Positions 1 to 6,135 of a stretch of 7,755 nt of DNA are shown here, one piece after another. A program made the position numbers and the translations under genes. The DNA comes from an uncultured Christensenellaceae bacterium. Its GTDB lineage: Bacteria > Bacillota > Clostridia > Christensenellales > Christensenellaceae. The stretch is from NCBI GenBank assembly GCA_934438035.1, contig CAKSBK010000038.1, positions 1 through 7,755 on the forward strand, in the 5' to 3' direction. The notes beneath the pieces were generated by a model. It worked only from the letters and a program-made list of their open reading frames with translations, made no database searches and was not told the origin of the DNA. Numbering within the stretch: position 1 is the first letter of the stretch; every line of letters begins with the position of its first letter.

Positions 1-51
1 CTTTTGCGCTTCTTTTAAAGCGCTCTTCATGTATTTTTCGTCCTGCGTCAT
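1..51 (-). CDS. tadA: tRNA adenosine(34) deaminase TadA, N-terminal fragment (cut by window edge)
   Basis: Only the first 17 codons are inside the window, reading MTQDEKYMKSALKEAQK. This matches the usual TadA N-terminal helix (acidic start, then Y/F-M-x-x-A-L-x-x-A-x-K). TadA converts A34 to inosine in the tRNA-Arg(ACG) anticodon; its zinc-binding HAE and PCxxC motifs would lie beyond position 1 and cannot be checked. The start is well supported: GGAGG lies 7 nt upstream of the ATG, inside the last codons of the preceding lipoprotein gene, whose TAA ends 2 nt before this ATG. The gene is therefore the fourth cistron of the leftward lipoprotein-fbp-lipoprotein unit and is probably translationally coupled. 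Seen: start, ribosome binding site and short peptide. Inferred: identity, since other cytidine/deoxycytidylate deaminase-fold proteins can begin similarly. Confidence 0.65.
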   Translation of the reverse strand, partial: MTQDEKYMKSALKEAQK

Positions 52-53
52 GT

Positions 54-458
54 TTAATCCTCCGGAACGGATACTTTATATGTATCAAGTTCCAAATTTG
101 CAAGATTGTATTGTTCCTTTGCCATTTCGTAATAAGACAAATACTCTTCCTGCGCAATTTGCTTTTCCGCTGCGACGGTAAGCATATTCACTGCGGATAT
201 AAAGTCTTTATTAATGTCTTCAATATGTCCGTTTCCGTGAGTGTTTAAAAACTTAAGATCCTCCGCCGCTTTTTTAAGCTGAAAAACGGTCAGCGCATTA
301 GCGCTGTTATGCTCTATCGCATACGCAGCTTCGTTGATTCTTCCGTGTATATCAAGCTCGTCAAAGCGTGTTTCGTAATAATCGGCGTCGCCTGGGTAAC
401 AGGAGCATACGGAGAAAAGCACTGCAAAAATAATAATGAAAGAGACAAAACGTTTCAT
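54..458 (-). CDS. small putative lipoprotein, unknown function
   Basis: A 134-residue secreted protein I do not recognise. The N-terminus has two basic residues (K2, R3), a hydrophobic stretch at about residues 4-17, and a lipobox-like V17-C18-S19-C20, so C20 is the likely lipidated cysteine (C18 is a weaker alternative). The mature part is about 114 residues, acidic, rich in Ala, Glu, Asn and Tyr, and looks mostly alpha-helical, with no recognisable catalytic motif or transmembrane helix. It probably sits on the outer face of the cytoplasmic membrane. Its ATG overlaps the fbp stop codon as ATGA, and no Shine-Dalgarno sequence precedes it (the upstream bases are CCTTTAAAAA), so translation probably depends on ribosomes finishing fbp. 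A probable tadA starts 2 nt after its stop. The open frame, signal peptide and tight packing make it a real gene; function is unknown. Confidence 0.8.
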   Translation of the reverse strand: MKRFVSFIIIFAVLFSVCSCYPGDADYYETRFDELDIHGRINEAAYAIEHNSANALTVFQLKKAAEDLKFLNTHGNGHIEDINKDFISAVNMLTVAAEKQIAQEEYLSYYEMAKEQYNLANLELDTYKVSVPED

Positions 459-2431
459 TTTTTAAAGGTTTGCGGCAAAACGCCGGTTCTGTAGGCGTTT
501 AAAAGTGCGTCAAGCTCATCGATATTCTGCTTAAGCTCTTTTCCGGTATCCGTTTGTCCTACGAGTATTCTTGCAGGATAATCGTTTCTTATGACGGTTT
601 CGGAGGTCATGTCGATATTTTCTCTTATGCACTTTTCCAGACCGCACCACGGCTGATGAGCCGAAATTCTTATTCCGAGGGAGGAGAAGAACATGGTGTA
701 GCCTGCAATTCCGGTTACAGACTGATATGCTTTGCAGAAGCCGCCGTCAATAACTATGAGCTTGCCGTTCGCCTTAACCGGACCTTCGCCGCTTTTAACC
801 TTTACGGGGATATGGCCGTTTACGATTCTCGCACGTTCGTTTGTAATTCCGAATTCCTTAAGCAGACTTACACAAAAATTCTCGTCTTTATAGTATTTGT
901 AATATGAGTTTTTGATTTCCGTATGCGTTTCGGGGGCGGCGACTAAAAACCTTTCAAAGGTCGTTATATGGTCTCTTCCGAATAGCGGCGAATTTCTTCC
1001 GCACCATAAAAACCAGAGGAAATCCTGCCCGTACTTTTTCATTGAGGATTGTTCGTCCGGAAGAAAAGCGCGCCTTACGGTTTTGTCGGCTTGGTCAAAA
1101 AGCTCTTTACCTTTAAATTCCATTCCGTTTATGTTAAGAGACATAAACGAACCGTCTTCGTTTAAAGGTACGCAGCCGTGGAAAAGAAGATTATCGTTAA
1201 AGCAGCGATACATAGAGCCTGTCGTTAAAAGAAAGCTTATATGTTTTTGCAGCTTTTCGGAATTTTTAAATGCATGAATAAGCTGGCTTACAAGCTTGGA
1301 TTCCTCGGGGGTAAGCCTGTTGGGGTCGTTAAAGTCGATTGTCGGGAAATCCGTATCCTCGAGGAAATATGTATTTCCGTCTATGTCGATTGTCATGTCG
1401 GCGGGGTTTATTCGTAAAAGCATATTCCTGTCGTCCATTTTAAACTCGGGATGACGCTTTATAAGCTGACCCTCAAGCTTAAATTGTATTACGCATATCG
1501 CTTTATGCATTTGCGAAAGAAGATCTATATCCTTTGAAGAATATGATTCTATCGCAATGCTTTTCGGACGAAAGCGTTTGGCGTCGGAATAAGTTTGGCT
1601 GGCAAAAAGAGCCAGAGGAAGAAGATTTATTCCGTAGCCGTCTTCAACGACGTTTAAATTATCGTATTTTAAGCAGTTGTTTAATACGTTTGCGATGCAT
1701 GCGGCGCTTCCCGAGGCTGCGCCCATCCACAAAACGTCGTGGTTGCCCCATTGTATATCCACGGAGTGATGCTCCATGAGCTTATCTAAAATAATTTCGG
1801 GGTGAGGACCTCTGTCGAATATATCTCCGACGATGTGCAGCCTGTCAACCGCCATGCGTTTAATTAGGTTGCACAGCGCTATTATAAACTCGTTCGCACG
1901 GTCTATGCTGATAATCGTCTTTATGATGTTTTCATAATACGCTTCTTTGTTTTTATCTGAATAATTGGTGTTTAAAAGCTCGTCAATTATATATTCAAAG
2001 TCTTTCGGGAGGGCTTTTCTTACCTTTGAACGGGTATATTTAGACGTGATTTCACGGCATATGTCTATAAGACGGTAAAGCATTACCTCGTACCATTCCG
2101 AAAGGTCTTCGTGCTTGGAGGTGATTTCGGACAGCTTTTTTTCGGGGTAGTATATTAAAGAGCAAATTGCGTCACGCTCTTTTTTAATGAGCACACCGTC
2201 GTAAATGTCGTCAACCTTTTCGCGTATTACTCCGGAGGCATTGTTTAAAATATGTATAAACGCTTCGTCTTCTCCGTGAATGTCGCTCATAAAGTGTTCG
2301 GTACCCTTAGGCAGGTTCAATATTGCCTGCAGGTTTATTATTTCCGTGCAGCAAGCCTGAATATTGGGATATTCCTTTGATAACAGCTTTAAATACCTTA
2401 AATCGTATTTGGTTCCGTTTTTGCCTTGCAT
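455..2431 (-). CDS. fbp: fructose-1,6-bisphosphatase class III
   Basis: A 658-residue cytoplasmic enzyme that removes the 1-phosphate of fructose 1,6-bisphosphate, the committed step of gluconeogenesis. It belongs to the large Firmicutes-type (class III) FBPases, which are about 640-670 residues and unrelated to the classical class I enzyme. Visible motifs are those of a calcineurin-like di-metal phosphatase: D50-I-H52-G53 in the context LPKGTEHFMSDIHGEDEAF, G202-D-I-F-D-R-G208, and G229-N-H-D232. A late G539-H540-I-P segment is followed by an IDGGFCKAYQ stretch. Family members use Mn2+. The ATG has a strong GGGAGG about 8 nt upstream. It lies 20 nt downstream of the SurA-N-like lipoprotein gene, and its TGA overlaps the ATG of the next lipoprotein by 4 nt, so all are probably co-transcribed. 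No frameshift or truncation is seen, and the long plus-strand frames opposite it are shadows. Confidence 0.96.
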   Translation of the reverse strand: MQGKNGTKYDLRYLKLLSKEYPNIQACCTEIINLQAILNLPKGTEHFMSDIHGEDEAFIHILNNASGVIREKVDDIYDGVLIKKERDAICSLIYYPEKKLSEITSKHEDLSEWYEVMLYRLIDICREITSKYTRSKVRKALPKDFEYIIDELLNTNYSDKNKEAYYENIIKTIISIDRANEFIIALCNLIKRMAVDRLHIVGDIFDRGPHPEIILDKLMEHHSVDIQWGNHDVLWMGAASGSAACIANVLNNCLKYDNLNVVEDGYGINLLPLALFASQTYSDAKRFRPKSIAIESYSSKDIDLLSQMHKAICVIQFKLEGQLIKRHPEFKMDDRNMLLRINPADMTIDIDGNTYFLEDTDFPTIDFNDPNRLTPEESKLVSQLIHAFKNSEKLQKHISFLLTTGSMYRCFNDNLLFHGCVPLNEDGSFMSLNINGMEFKGKELFDQADKTVRRAFLPDEQSSMKKYGQDFLWFLWCGRNSPLFGRDHITTFERFLVAAPETHTEIKNSYYKYYKDENFCVSLLKEFGITNERARIVNGHIPVKVKSGEGPVKANGKLIVIDGGFCKAYQSVTGIAGYTMFFSSLGIRISAHQPWCGLEKCIRENIDMTSETVIRNDYPARILVGQTDTGKELKQNIDELDALLNAYRTGVLPQTFKK

Positions 2432-2451
2432 AATTTTCCTCCCTTTAAAGC
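2432..2451 (-). promoter_or_regulatory. fbp ribosome binding site and intercistronic gap
   Basis: This 20-nt gap between the lipoprotein stop and the fbp start contains GGGAGG (reading leftward) about 8 nt before the ATG. There is no hairpin and no room for a promoter, so fbp is probably transcribed from upstream of the lipoprotein gene. Confidence 0.75.
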
Positions 2452-3087
2452 TCAGACTATATTTTCAAACGAGGGGGAGTAGTCTAAATACCCCTCGAAC
2501 GTACAGCTTACGCCGTATTCCTCCGTCATCTGCAAAAGCGTTTCGCATATTGCCTGCTTCATAAGCTCGCTGTCGGTAATGTTTTTAAACGTGCTGCCGA
2601 TGTCGTCCGTAAGATTCTGCGCGCTTTTGTATATAAAGCTGCGGTTAACCGCCCATTCTCTATACTCTTCATCGCTTAAGCCGAGCGCCTTCTGCATTGC
2701 GGCGTGATATTTCAGCGTGTTCGAATCAAGATTGCTCTTAGCTTCGGATATATCGTTGTCAAAGCTTTCGTAAAGCTCGGCCTTATTTGCAGAGGTTCCG
2801 TAAAGCTCGGAAAAAAACGCAGCGCAGGCGTATTCTGCGGCGGTTTTAAAAAGGACGTCCTTGTCCGCCTGCTGCGTTCCCAAATATTCTGCCGATATGC
2901 TGTTTTCGTAAACAAGACTGTTATAGTCAAATACAGTCATAACGGTTTCGCCCGCAACGGTCAACAGCGCTTCTTCCGGAGCTCTGTTTTCGATTATTGC
3001 CGGGAGATTTTTATTGCAGCCGCACACCGATAAGAGCGTGCAAGCAAAAAAGACGAATATCGCCGTAAAATCTTTAATTCTTTTCAT
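2452..3087 (-). CDS. putative lipoprotein with SurA-N-like helical domain
   Basis: A 211-residue exported protein from the chosen ATG. It starts M-K-R-I-K, followed by a hydrophobic run and a lipobox-like V-C-G-C, with the last cysteine (residue 24) the likely lipidation site. After it comes A-G-E-T-V-M-T-V-F-D-Y-N, then helices including G-L-S-D-E-E-Y-R-E-W. This pattern (a short 'xGExxxxxxFxY' strand-helix, then a 'GLSxEEYR' helix) resembles the N-terminal chaperone segment of SurA/PrsA-type proteins. There is no parvulin-type PPIase domain and no room for one, so any chaperone role is inference only. An alternative TTG start 12 nt upstream (3097-3099) gives 215 residues. The ATG is preferred because GGAAAA lies just ahead of it, and the basic N-region begins there. 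It is the first gene of the fbp unit, behind a probable extended -10 promoter. Confidence 0.8.
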   Translation of the reverse strand: MKRIKDFTAIFVFFACTLLSVCGCNKNLPAIIENRAPEEALLTVAGETVMTVFDYNSLVYENSISAEYLGTQQADKDVLFKTAAEYACAAFFSELYGTSANKAELYESFDNDISEAKSNLDSNTLKYHAAMQKALGLSDEEYREWAVNRSFIYKSAQNLTDDIGSTFKNITDSELMKQAICETLLQMTEEYGVSCTFEGYLDYSPSFENIV

Positions 3088-3112
3088 GTCGTTTTCCAAT
3101 ACGTTCTAAATA

Positions 3113-3128
3113 TAAATATATAATACCA
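3113..3128 (-). promoter_or_regulatory. probable extended -10 promoter for lipoprotein-fbp unit
   Basis: Reading leftward, TGGTATTAT (3128 down to 3120) fits an extended -10 (TG-N-TATAAT, with one mismatch). The start site would be near 3113, giving a leader of about 26 nt before the ATG at 3087. No good -35 is visible 17 nt upstream, which is tolerated for extended -10 promoters. The region is very AT-rich, so chance matches are possible. The left arm of an 8-bp inverted repeat overlaps this element. Confidence 0.4.
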
Positions 3129-3179
3129 AATTTTACGAATATATAAAAGCATGAGACGTATGCATTTGGTAAATTTTTT

Positions 3180-3207
3180 ATTAAAAAAAGCGGAAACGGT
3201 TCCGCTT
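3180..3207 (-). terminator. intrinsic terminator of nth-obg-yhbY operon
   Basis: Leftward reading gives AAGCGGAA-CCGT-TTCCGCTT followed by an uninterrupted U-tract (A3183-A3189 on the plus strand). The stem is 8 bp (3200-3207 with 3188-3195) with a 4-nt loop (3196-3199). It lies 5 nt after the yhbY stop codon, so it ends this operon and separates it from the lipoprotein-fbp unit. Confidence 0.9.
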
Positions 3208-3212
3208 GCGAT

Positions 3213-3485
3213 TTATTCTTCTTCCGGCTTTTCGCGGTAAAGAGTAAACTTTCTTCCTATTGCCTGAACGGGCTGCGCGTCTAATTTTTCGCATAGCTCG
3301 TTTAAAGCTTCTTTTGCGGTAAGCTCACAGTTTTTAAGCACCGTGCCTTTAATTAATTCTCTTGCTGAAAGAGCGTCGTCAGCTTGCTTTAAAACAGCTT
3401 CGGTTACGCCTTCCTTGCCTATGTGTATTATGGGACTTAAGGTGTTTGCTTCGCCTCTTAATCTTGCTCTTTCGGAACTTGTCAT
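3213..3485 (-). CDS. yhbY: ribosome assembly RNA-binding protein YhbY (CRM domain)
   Basis: A 90-residue protein consisting of one CRM (CRS1-YhbY) RNA-binding domain, close to the usual family length of about 95-100. The diagnostic loop is H21-I-G23-K-E-G26-V-T, matching the family's I-G-K-x-G-L/V-T, followed by the E-A-V-L ... A-L-S-A-R-E-L-I-K helix. The C-terminal strand V-Q-A-I-G-R-K-F-T-L-Y-R is also typical. YhbY associates with pre-50S ribosomal particles. A good AAGGAG lies 8 nt before the ATG, and the gap to the obg stop codon is 16 nt. It is the last gene of the nth-obg-yhbY operon, directly before the intrinsic terminator. Pairing with obg, another 50S assembly factor, makes functional sense. 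Confidence 0.95.
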   Translation of the reverse strand: MTSSERARLRGEANTLSPIIHIGKEGVTEAVLKQADDALSARELIKGTVLKNCELTAKEALNELCEKLDAQPVQAIGRKFTLYREKPEEE

Positions 3486-3501
3486 ATTATATCTCCTTAA
3501 A

Positions 3502-4773
3502 TCAGTCTACAAAATCAAATGTTTCGCCGTTTAGGCGAATTTCGTCTCCGTCCTTGACTCCCGCATTTCTTAAAGCCTCTATTATGCCCATGTCGTTTAG
3601 CAGCTTTTCAAAATGTCTTAAGCTGTCGGGGTCGTCGGGATCGATTCTTTCAAATATGCTGTCAACAGCGCTGCCGTTCACCTCCATGATGCCGTCCATT
3701 CCTCTTGAAACGTCAAACGTTAAGGGGCCGGAGCCTAACATCCATTCTTCAATAACGCCGTCTTCTTCAAGAGCGCTTACGGGAGGAAGCTTTTTAAGCT
3801 CTTCTAAAACGGCGTCCAAAAGCTCGTCGATACCATTGCGAGTCGCTGCGGAAATAGGATATACTTTAATACCCTTGCCGTTAAAGTAGTCTTTAATTTG
3901 AGCATAGTTCTCTTCGGAAACGTCAAGCTTGTTTGCCGCTATTATTTCCGGCTTTTCGGCGAGAAGCGGGGAGTAGTTATAAAGCTCCGCGCGTATTTTT
4001 TCGTAATCGTCTATGGGGGAGCGTCCCTCCATTCCGCTTGCGTCTATGACGTGAACTAAAAGCCGCGTTCTTTCAATATGCTTTAAAAACTTGTGACCCA
4101 GCCCCGCGCCCTCGCTTGCGCCTTCGATAAGCCCGGGAATATCCGCGGCGACAAAGCTTTCGTTTCTGTGCTTAACAACGCCGAGGTTGGGGTTTAAGGT
4201 CGTAAAATGATAAGCGGCGATTTTGGGCTTGGCTGCGCTTATAACGGAAAGAATGGTGGATTTTCCCACGCTCGGAAAGCCTATAAGCCCAACGTCCGCA
4301 ATTGATTTAAGCTCTAAAATAACGTGGTGCCCCACCGTTTTTCTTCCGGGCGTGGAAAACCTCGGAGCTTGGCGCGTGGGCGTGGCAAAGCGCGCGTTTC
4401 CCTTTCCGCCTTTTCCGCCTCTTAAAACGACGCGTTTATCTCCCTCGTAAGAAAGGTCGGCTATAACTCTTTTTGTTTCGTCGTCAATAACGACGGTTCC
4501 CACGGGAACTTTAATTACAAGAGCTTCGCCGTTTTTTCCTCTCATATTTTTTGCTTTTCCCTGTTCTCCGTTTTGTGCGGAATATTTTGTTTTATACTGA
4601 AAATCTATAAGCGTTCTCGTGCTGTTGTCGGCTAAAAAAATTATGTCTCCGCCGGTGCCGCCGTCTCCGCCGTCAGGACCTCCGTTTGCCACGTATTTTT
4701 CACGGTGAAATGAAACCGCGCCGTTTCCGCCGTTTCCCGCTTTAATAAAAATTCTTGCAGAATCTACTATCAT
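3502..4773 (-). CDS. obg: GTPase Obg/CgtA (50S ribosome assembly)
   Basis: A 423-residue Obg GTPase in the usual Gram-positive length range of about 425-430. The N-terminal glycine-rich Obg fold spans about 1-158, with repeated GGxGG segments such as G31-G-P-D-G-G-D-G-G-T-G-G42 and R118-G-G-K-G-G-K-G-N126. The G domain follows: G1 G165-F-P-S-V-G-K-S-T173, the T191-T192 switch-I threonines, G3 D211-I-P-G214, G4 N281-K-L-D284 and G5 S308-A-A310. The Obg-specific C-terminal (OCT) domain occupies about 335-423. Obg binds the 50S subunit and is linked to growth control and (p)ppGpp. Its ATG overlaps the nth stop by 4 nt (ATGA), with AAAGGA as ribosome binding site inside the end of nth, so the two are translationally coupled. 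yhbY follows 16 nt later. All key GTPase residues are present. Confidence 0.97.
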   Translation of the reverse strand: MIVDSARIFIKAGNGGNGAVSFHREKYVANGGPDGGDGGTGGDIIFLADNSTRTLIDFQYKTKYSAQNGEQGKAKNMRGKNGEALVIKVPVGTVVIDDETKRVIADLSYEGDKRVVLRGGKGGKGNARFATPTRQAPRFSTPGRKTVGHHVILELKSIADVGLIGFPSVGKSTILSVISAAKPKIAAYHFTTLNPNLGVVKHRNESFVAADIPGLIEGASEGAGLGHKFLKHIERTRLLVHVIDASGMEGRSPIDDYEKIRAELYNYSPLLAEKPEIIAANKLDVSEENYAQIKDYFNGKGIKVYPISAATRNGIDELLDAVLEELKKLPPVSALEEDGVIEEWMLGSGPLTFDVSRGMDGIMEVNGSAVDSIFERIDPDDPDSLRHFEKLLNDMGIIEALRNAGVKDGDEIRLNGETFDFVD

Positions 4774-5402
4774 TTGTTGTCCTTTCCTTTATAATATCTG
4801 CAATACGCTTTAAGCGTGCAGATATCGCATTTGGGATTTCTCGCAGAGCAAACCTGTCTGCCGTGGTATATAAGCCAATGGTGAGCGTCTGACCAATCCT
4901 CTCTCGGTATATTTTTTCTTAATTGCTCTTCTGTTTTTAAAACGTCGGTTGCGGTTGCGAGCCCCAGCCTGTTTGAGACGCGAAAAACGTGCGTATCAAC
5001 CGCTATTGCGGGAATTTTAAAGGCGTTTGACATAACTACGTTTGCGGTTTTTCTTCCGCAGCCGGGGAGCGTTGTCAATTCCTCCATGGTTTTGGGAACT
5101 TGTCCTGAAAACTTATTTACAATATCCGCCGCAGCGTTTTTAAGGTTCTTTGCTTTTATTTTATAACAGCCGCAGCTGTGAATAATTTGCTCAAGCTCTG
5201 ATAAATCGCATTTGCTTAAGGCTTCGGCGTCGGGATATTTTTTAAAAAGCTCGGAGGTGACTTTGTTTACCCTTACGTCGGTGCATTGTGCGGAAAGAAT
5301 GGTCGCAACCAAAAGCTCGTATGCGTTTTTAAAATTAAGCGCCGGTTTTGCGTCCGGATACGCTTTTTTCAGCTCGGCTAAAAGCTCCTTGTAATTATCC
5401 AT
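4770..5402 (-). CDS. nth: endonuclease III (DNA glycosylase/AP lyase)
   Basis: A 210-residue base-excision repair enzyme that removes oxidised pyrimidines and nicks the abasic site by beta-elimination. The order is standard: L36-S-A-Q-C-T-D42, then the helix-hairpin-helix L112-P-G-C-G-R-K-T-A120 carrying catalytic Lys118, then V135-D-T-H138 with catalytic Asp136. A complete [4Fe-4S] loop follows, C185-x6-C192-x2-C195-x5-C201. The length is typical for the family. The start is supported by AGGAGG 6 nt upstream of the ATG and by a sigma-A promoter just ahead. It is the first gene of the leftward operon, its TGA overlaps the obg ATG, and it is divergent from pgsA. Nothing links it biochemically to obg; co-transcription is inferred from the overlap. 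Confidence 0.97.
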   Translation of the reverse strand: MDNYKELLAELKKAYPDAKPALNFKNAYELLVATILSAQCTDVRVNKVTSELFKKYPDAEALSKCDLSELEQIIHSCGCYKIKAKNLKNAAADIVNKFSGQVPKTMEELTTLPGCGRKTANVVMSNAFKIPAIAVDTHVFRVSNRLGLATATDVLKTEEQLRKNIPREDWSDAHHWLIYHGRQVCSARNPKCDICTLKAYCRYYKGKDNK

Positions 5403-5415
5403 ACAATTCCTCCTA

Positions 5416-5451
5416 AAAAAATATTTTAACCCGAAACAAAGAATTTGTAAA
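5416..5451 (-). promoter_or_regulatory. sigma-A promoter for nth-obg-yhbY
   Basis: Reading leftward, TTTACA (5451-5446), an exact 17-nt spacer and TAAAAT (5428-5423) make a near-consensus sigma-A promoter. Transcription would begin near 5416, leaving only about 14 nt before the nth ATG, with the AGGAGG (5414-5409) almost at the RNA 5' end. A weaker alternative upstream (TTTAAA-17-TATAAA, about 5465-5493) would give a longer leader. Confidence 0.7.
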
Positions 5452-5482
5452 GAATTGCGTATTTATATTGTTAATAAGGCGC

Positions 5483-5506
5483 AATTTAAACTTAAGAAGT
5501 TAAATT
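5483..5506. repeat. imperfect palindrome in the nth/pgsA divergent region
   Basis: AATTTAAACTT (5483-5493) and AAGTTAAATT (5497-5506) are inverted copies with one unpaired A and a 3-nt centre. The palindrome lies just upstream of the pgsA -35 (5519) and about 30 nt upstream of the nth -35. A second, shorter inverted pair, AATTGCG (5453-5459) and CGCAATT (5480-5486), overlaps its left edge. This could be an operator, or chance in AT-rich DNA. Confidence 0.35.
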
Positions 5507-5518
5507 AACCTCTTTTAC

Positions 5519-5547
5519 TTGAAAAGCGGATTTTATTGTATTATAAT
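5519..5547 (+). promoter_or_regulatory. sigma-A promoter for pgsA
   Basis: TTGAAA (5519-5524), a 17-nt spacer and a perfect TATAAT (5542-5547) form a strong sigma-A promoter. The predicted start site is near 5554, about 20 nt before the preferred pgsA ATG at 5575 and only about 9 nt before the in-frame ATG at 5563, which helps decide the start. Confidence 0.85.
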
Positions 5548-5564
5548 TAGAAAAGTGAAATAAT

Positions 5565-5570
5565 GGAGAA
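5565..5570 (+). promoter_or_regulatory. pgsA ribosome binding site (decides the start)
   Basis: GGAGAA lies 5-9 nt before the ATG at 5575. The upstream in-frame ATG at 5563 overlaps this element and has only GTGAAATA ahead of it, with no Shine-Dalgarno match. The downstream start is therefore favoured. Confidence 0.7.
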
Positions 5571-5574
5571 AATT

Positions 5575-6135
5575 ATGGATTCAAAATTAAAAAATCTTCC
5601 CAACATACTAACGGTAATAAGAATAGTGCTTGTTCCCGTAACTTTAGTATTGATATATAATGATTTAATGATTCCCGCTCTCATAATTTTTATAGTTGCG
5701 GAGCTTACGGATCTTGCTGACGGTTATATTGCGAGACATTTTAATCTTATAACAAAAACGGGAATTTGGCTTGATCCTCTTGCAGATAAATTAATGGCGG
5801 TTGGCGTTATAATAATGTTTGCCGTTAAAAAGATAGTTCCCCTTTGGGTGCTTATAGTGGTCTTTGCAAAAGAGCTTATAATGATAATCGGCGGGGGAAT
5901 ACTTTTAAAAGTCAAGAGAAGAAGCGCTCCTTCAAACAAATTCGGAAAAGCAGCTTCGTTTATTTTAAACGTATCCATAGCCTCCGGCTTCTTATATAAA
6001 TACTGGGCGCCGTATTATCTTTACGCAATATACGTTGCATTGGTATTCGCCGTATTTTCACTTATACAATATGCTGTAAAAAACGGGCATATGTTTTTTG
6101 AGCCGGCGGGAGGTAAAGAAAACAATTCAATATGA
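5575..6135 (+). CDS. pgsA: CDP-diacylglycerol-glycerol-3-phosphate 3-phosphatidyltransferase
   Basis: A 186-residue integral membrane enzyme that transfers the phosphatidyl group from CDP-diacylglycerol to glycerol-3-phosphate, the first committed step to phosphatidylglycerol and cardiolipin. The full CDP-alcohol phosphatidyltransferase signature is visible: D46-x2-D49-G50-x2-A53-R54-x8-G63-x3-D67-x3-D71, whose aspartates bind metal and catalyse. The N-terminal L-P-N-I-L-T-V-I-R-I motif is typical of PgsA. About six hydrophobic segments fit the fold (roughly 12-28, 33-45, 73-90, 92-108, 125-142, 148-166). An ATG at 5563 would add four residues, but the Shine-Dalgarno placement favours 5575. 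The gene has its own strong promoter, is divergent from nth, and ends only 10 nt before stem I of the valS T-box. Substrate specificity (PgsA rather than a related synthase) rests on overall resemblance. Confidence 0.92.
   Translation: MDSKLKNLPNILTVIRIVLVPVTLVLIYNDLMIPALIIFIVAELTDLADGYIARHFNLITKTGIWLDPLADKLMAVGVIIMFAVKKIVPLWVLIVVFAKELIMIIGGGILLKVKRRSAPSNKFGKAASFILNVSIASGFLYKYWAPYYLYAIYVALVFAVFSLIQYAVKNGHMFFEPAGGKENNSI

Noticed and set aside
554..1779. Three plus-strand open frames (554-907, 912-1277, 1534-1779) opposite fbp
   Set aside because: They lie wholly antisense to the well-supported class III FBPase, have no good ribosome binding sites and give low-complexity products typical of antisense frames.
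3097..3099. TTG start for the SurA-N-like lipoprotein (four extra residues)
   Set aside because: The ATG at 3085-3087 has GGAAAA ahead of it and gives a normal M-K-R signal peptide start; the TTG has only a weak upstream site.
3362..3889. 175-residue plus-strand open frame opposite yhbY and the end of obg
   Set aside because: It crosses two confidently identified genes on the other strand, and its Ser/Leu-rich product looks like an antisense translation.
5563..5565. Upstream ATG for pgsA (four extra residues)
   Set aside because: It lacks a Shine-Dalgarno, lies about 9 nt from the predicted transcription start, and the GGAGAA that follows it is correctly spaced for the ATG at 5575.
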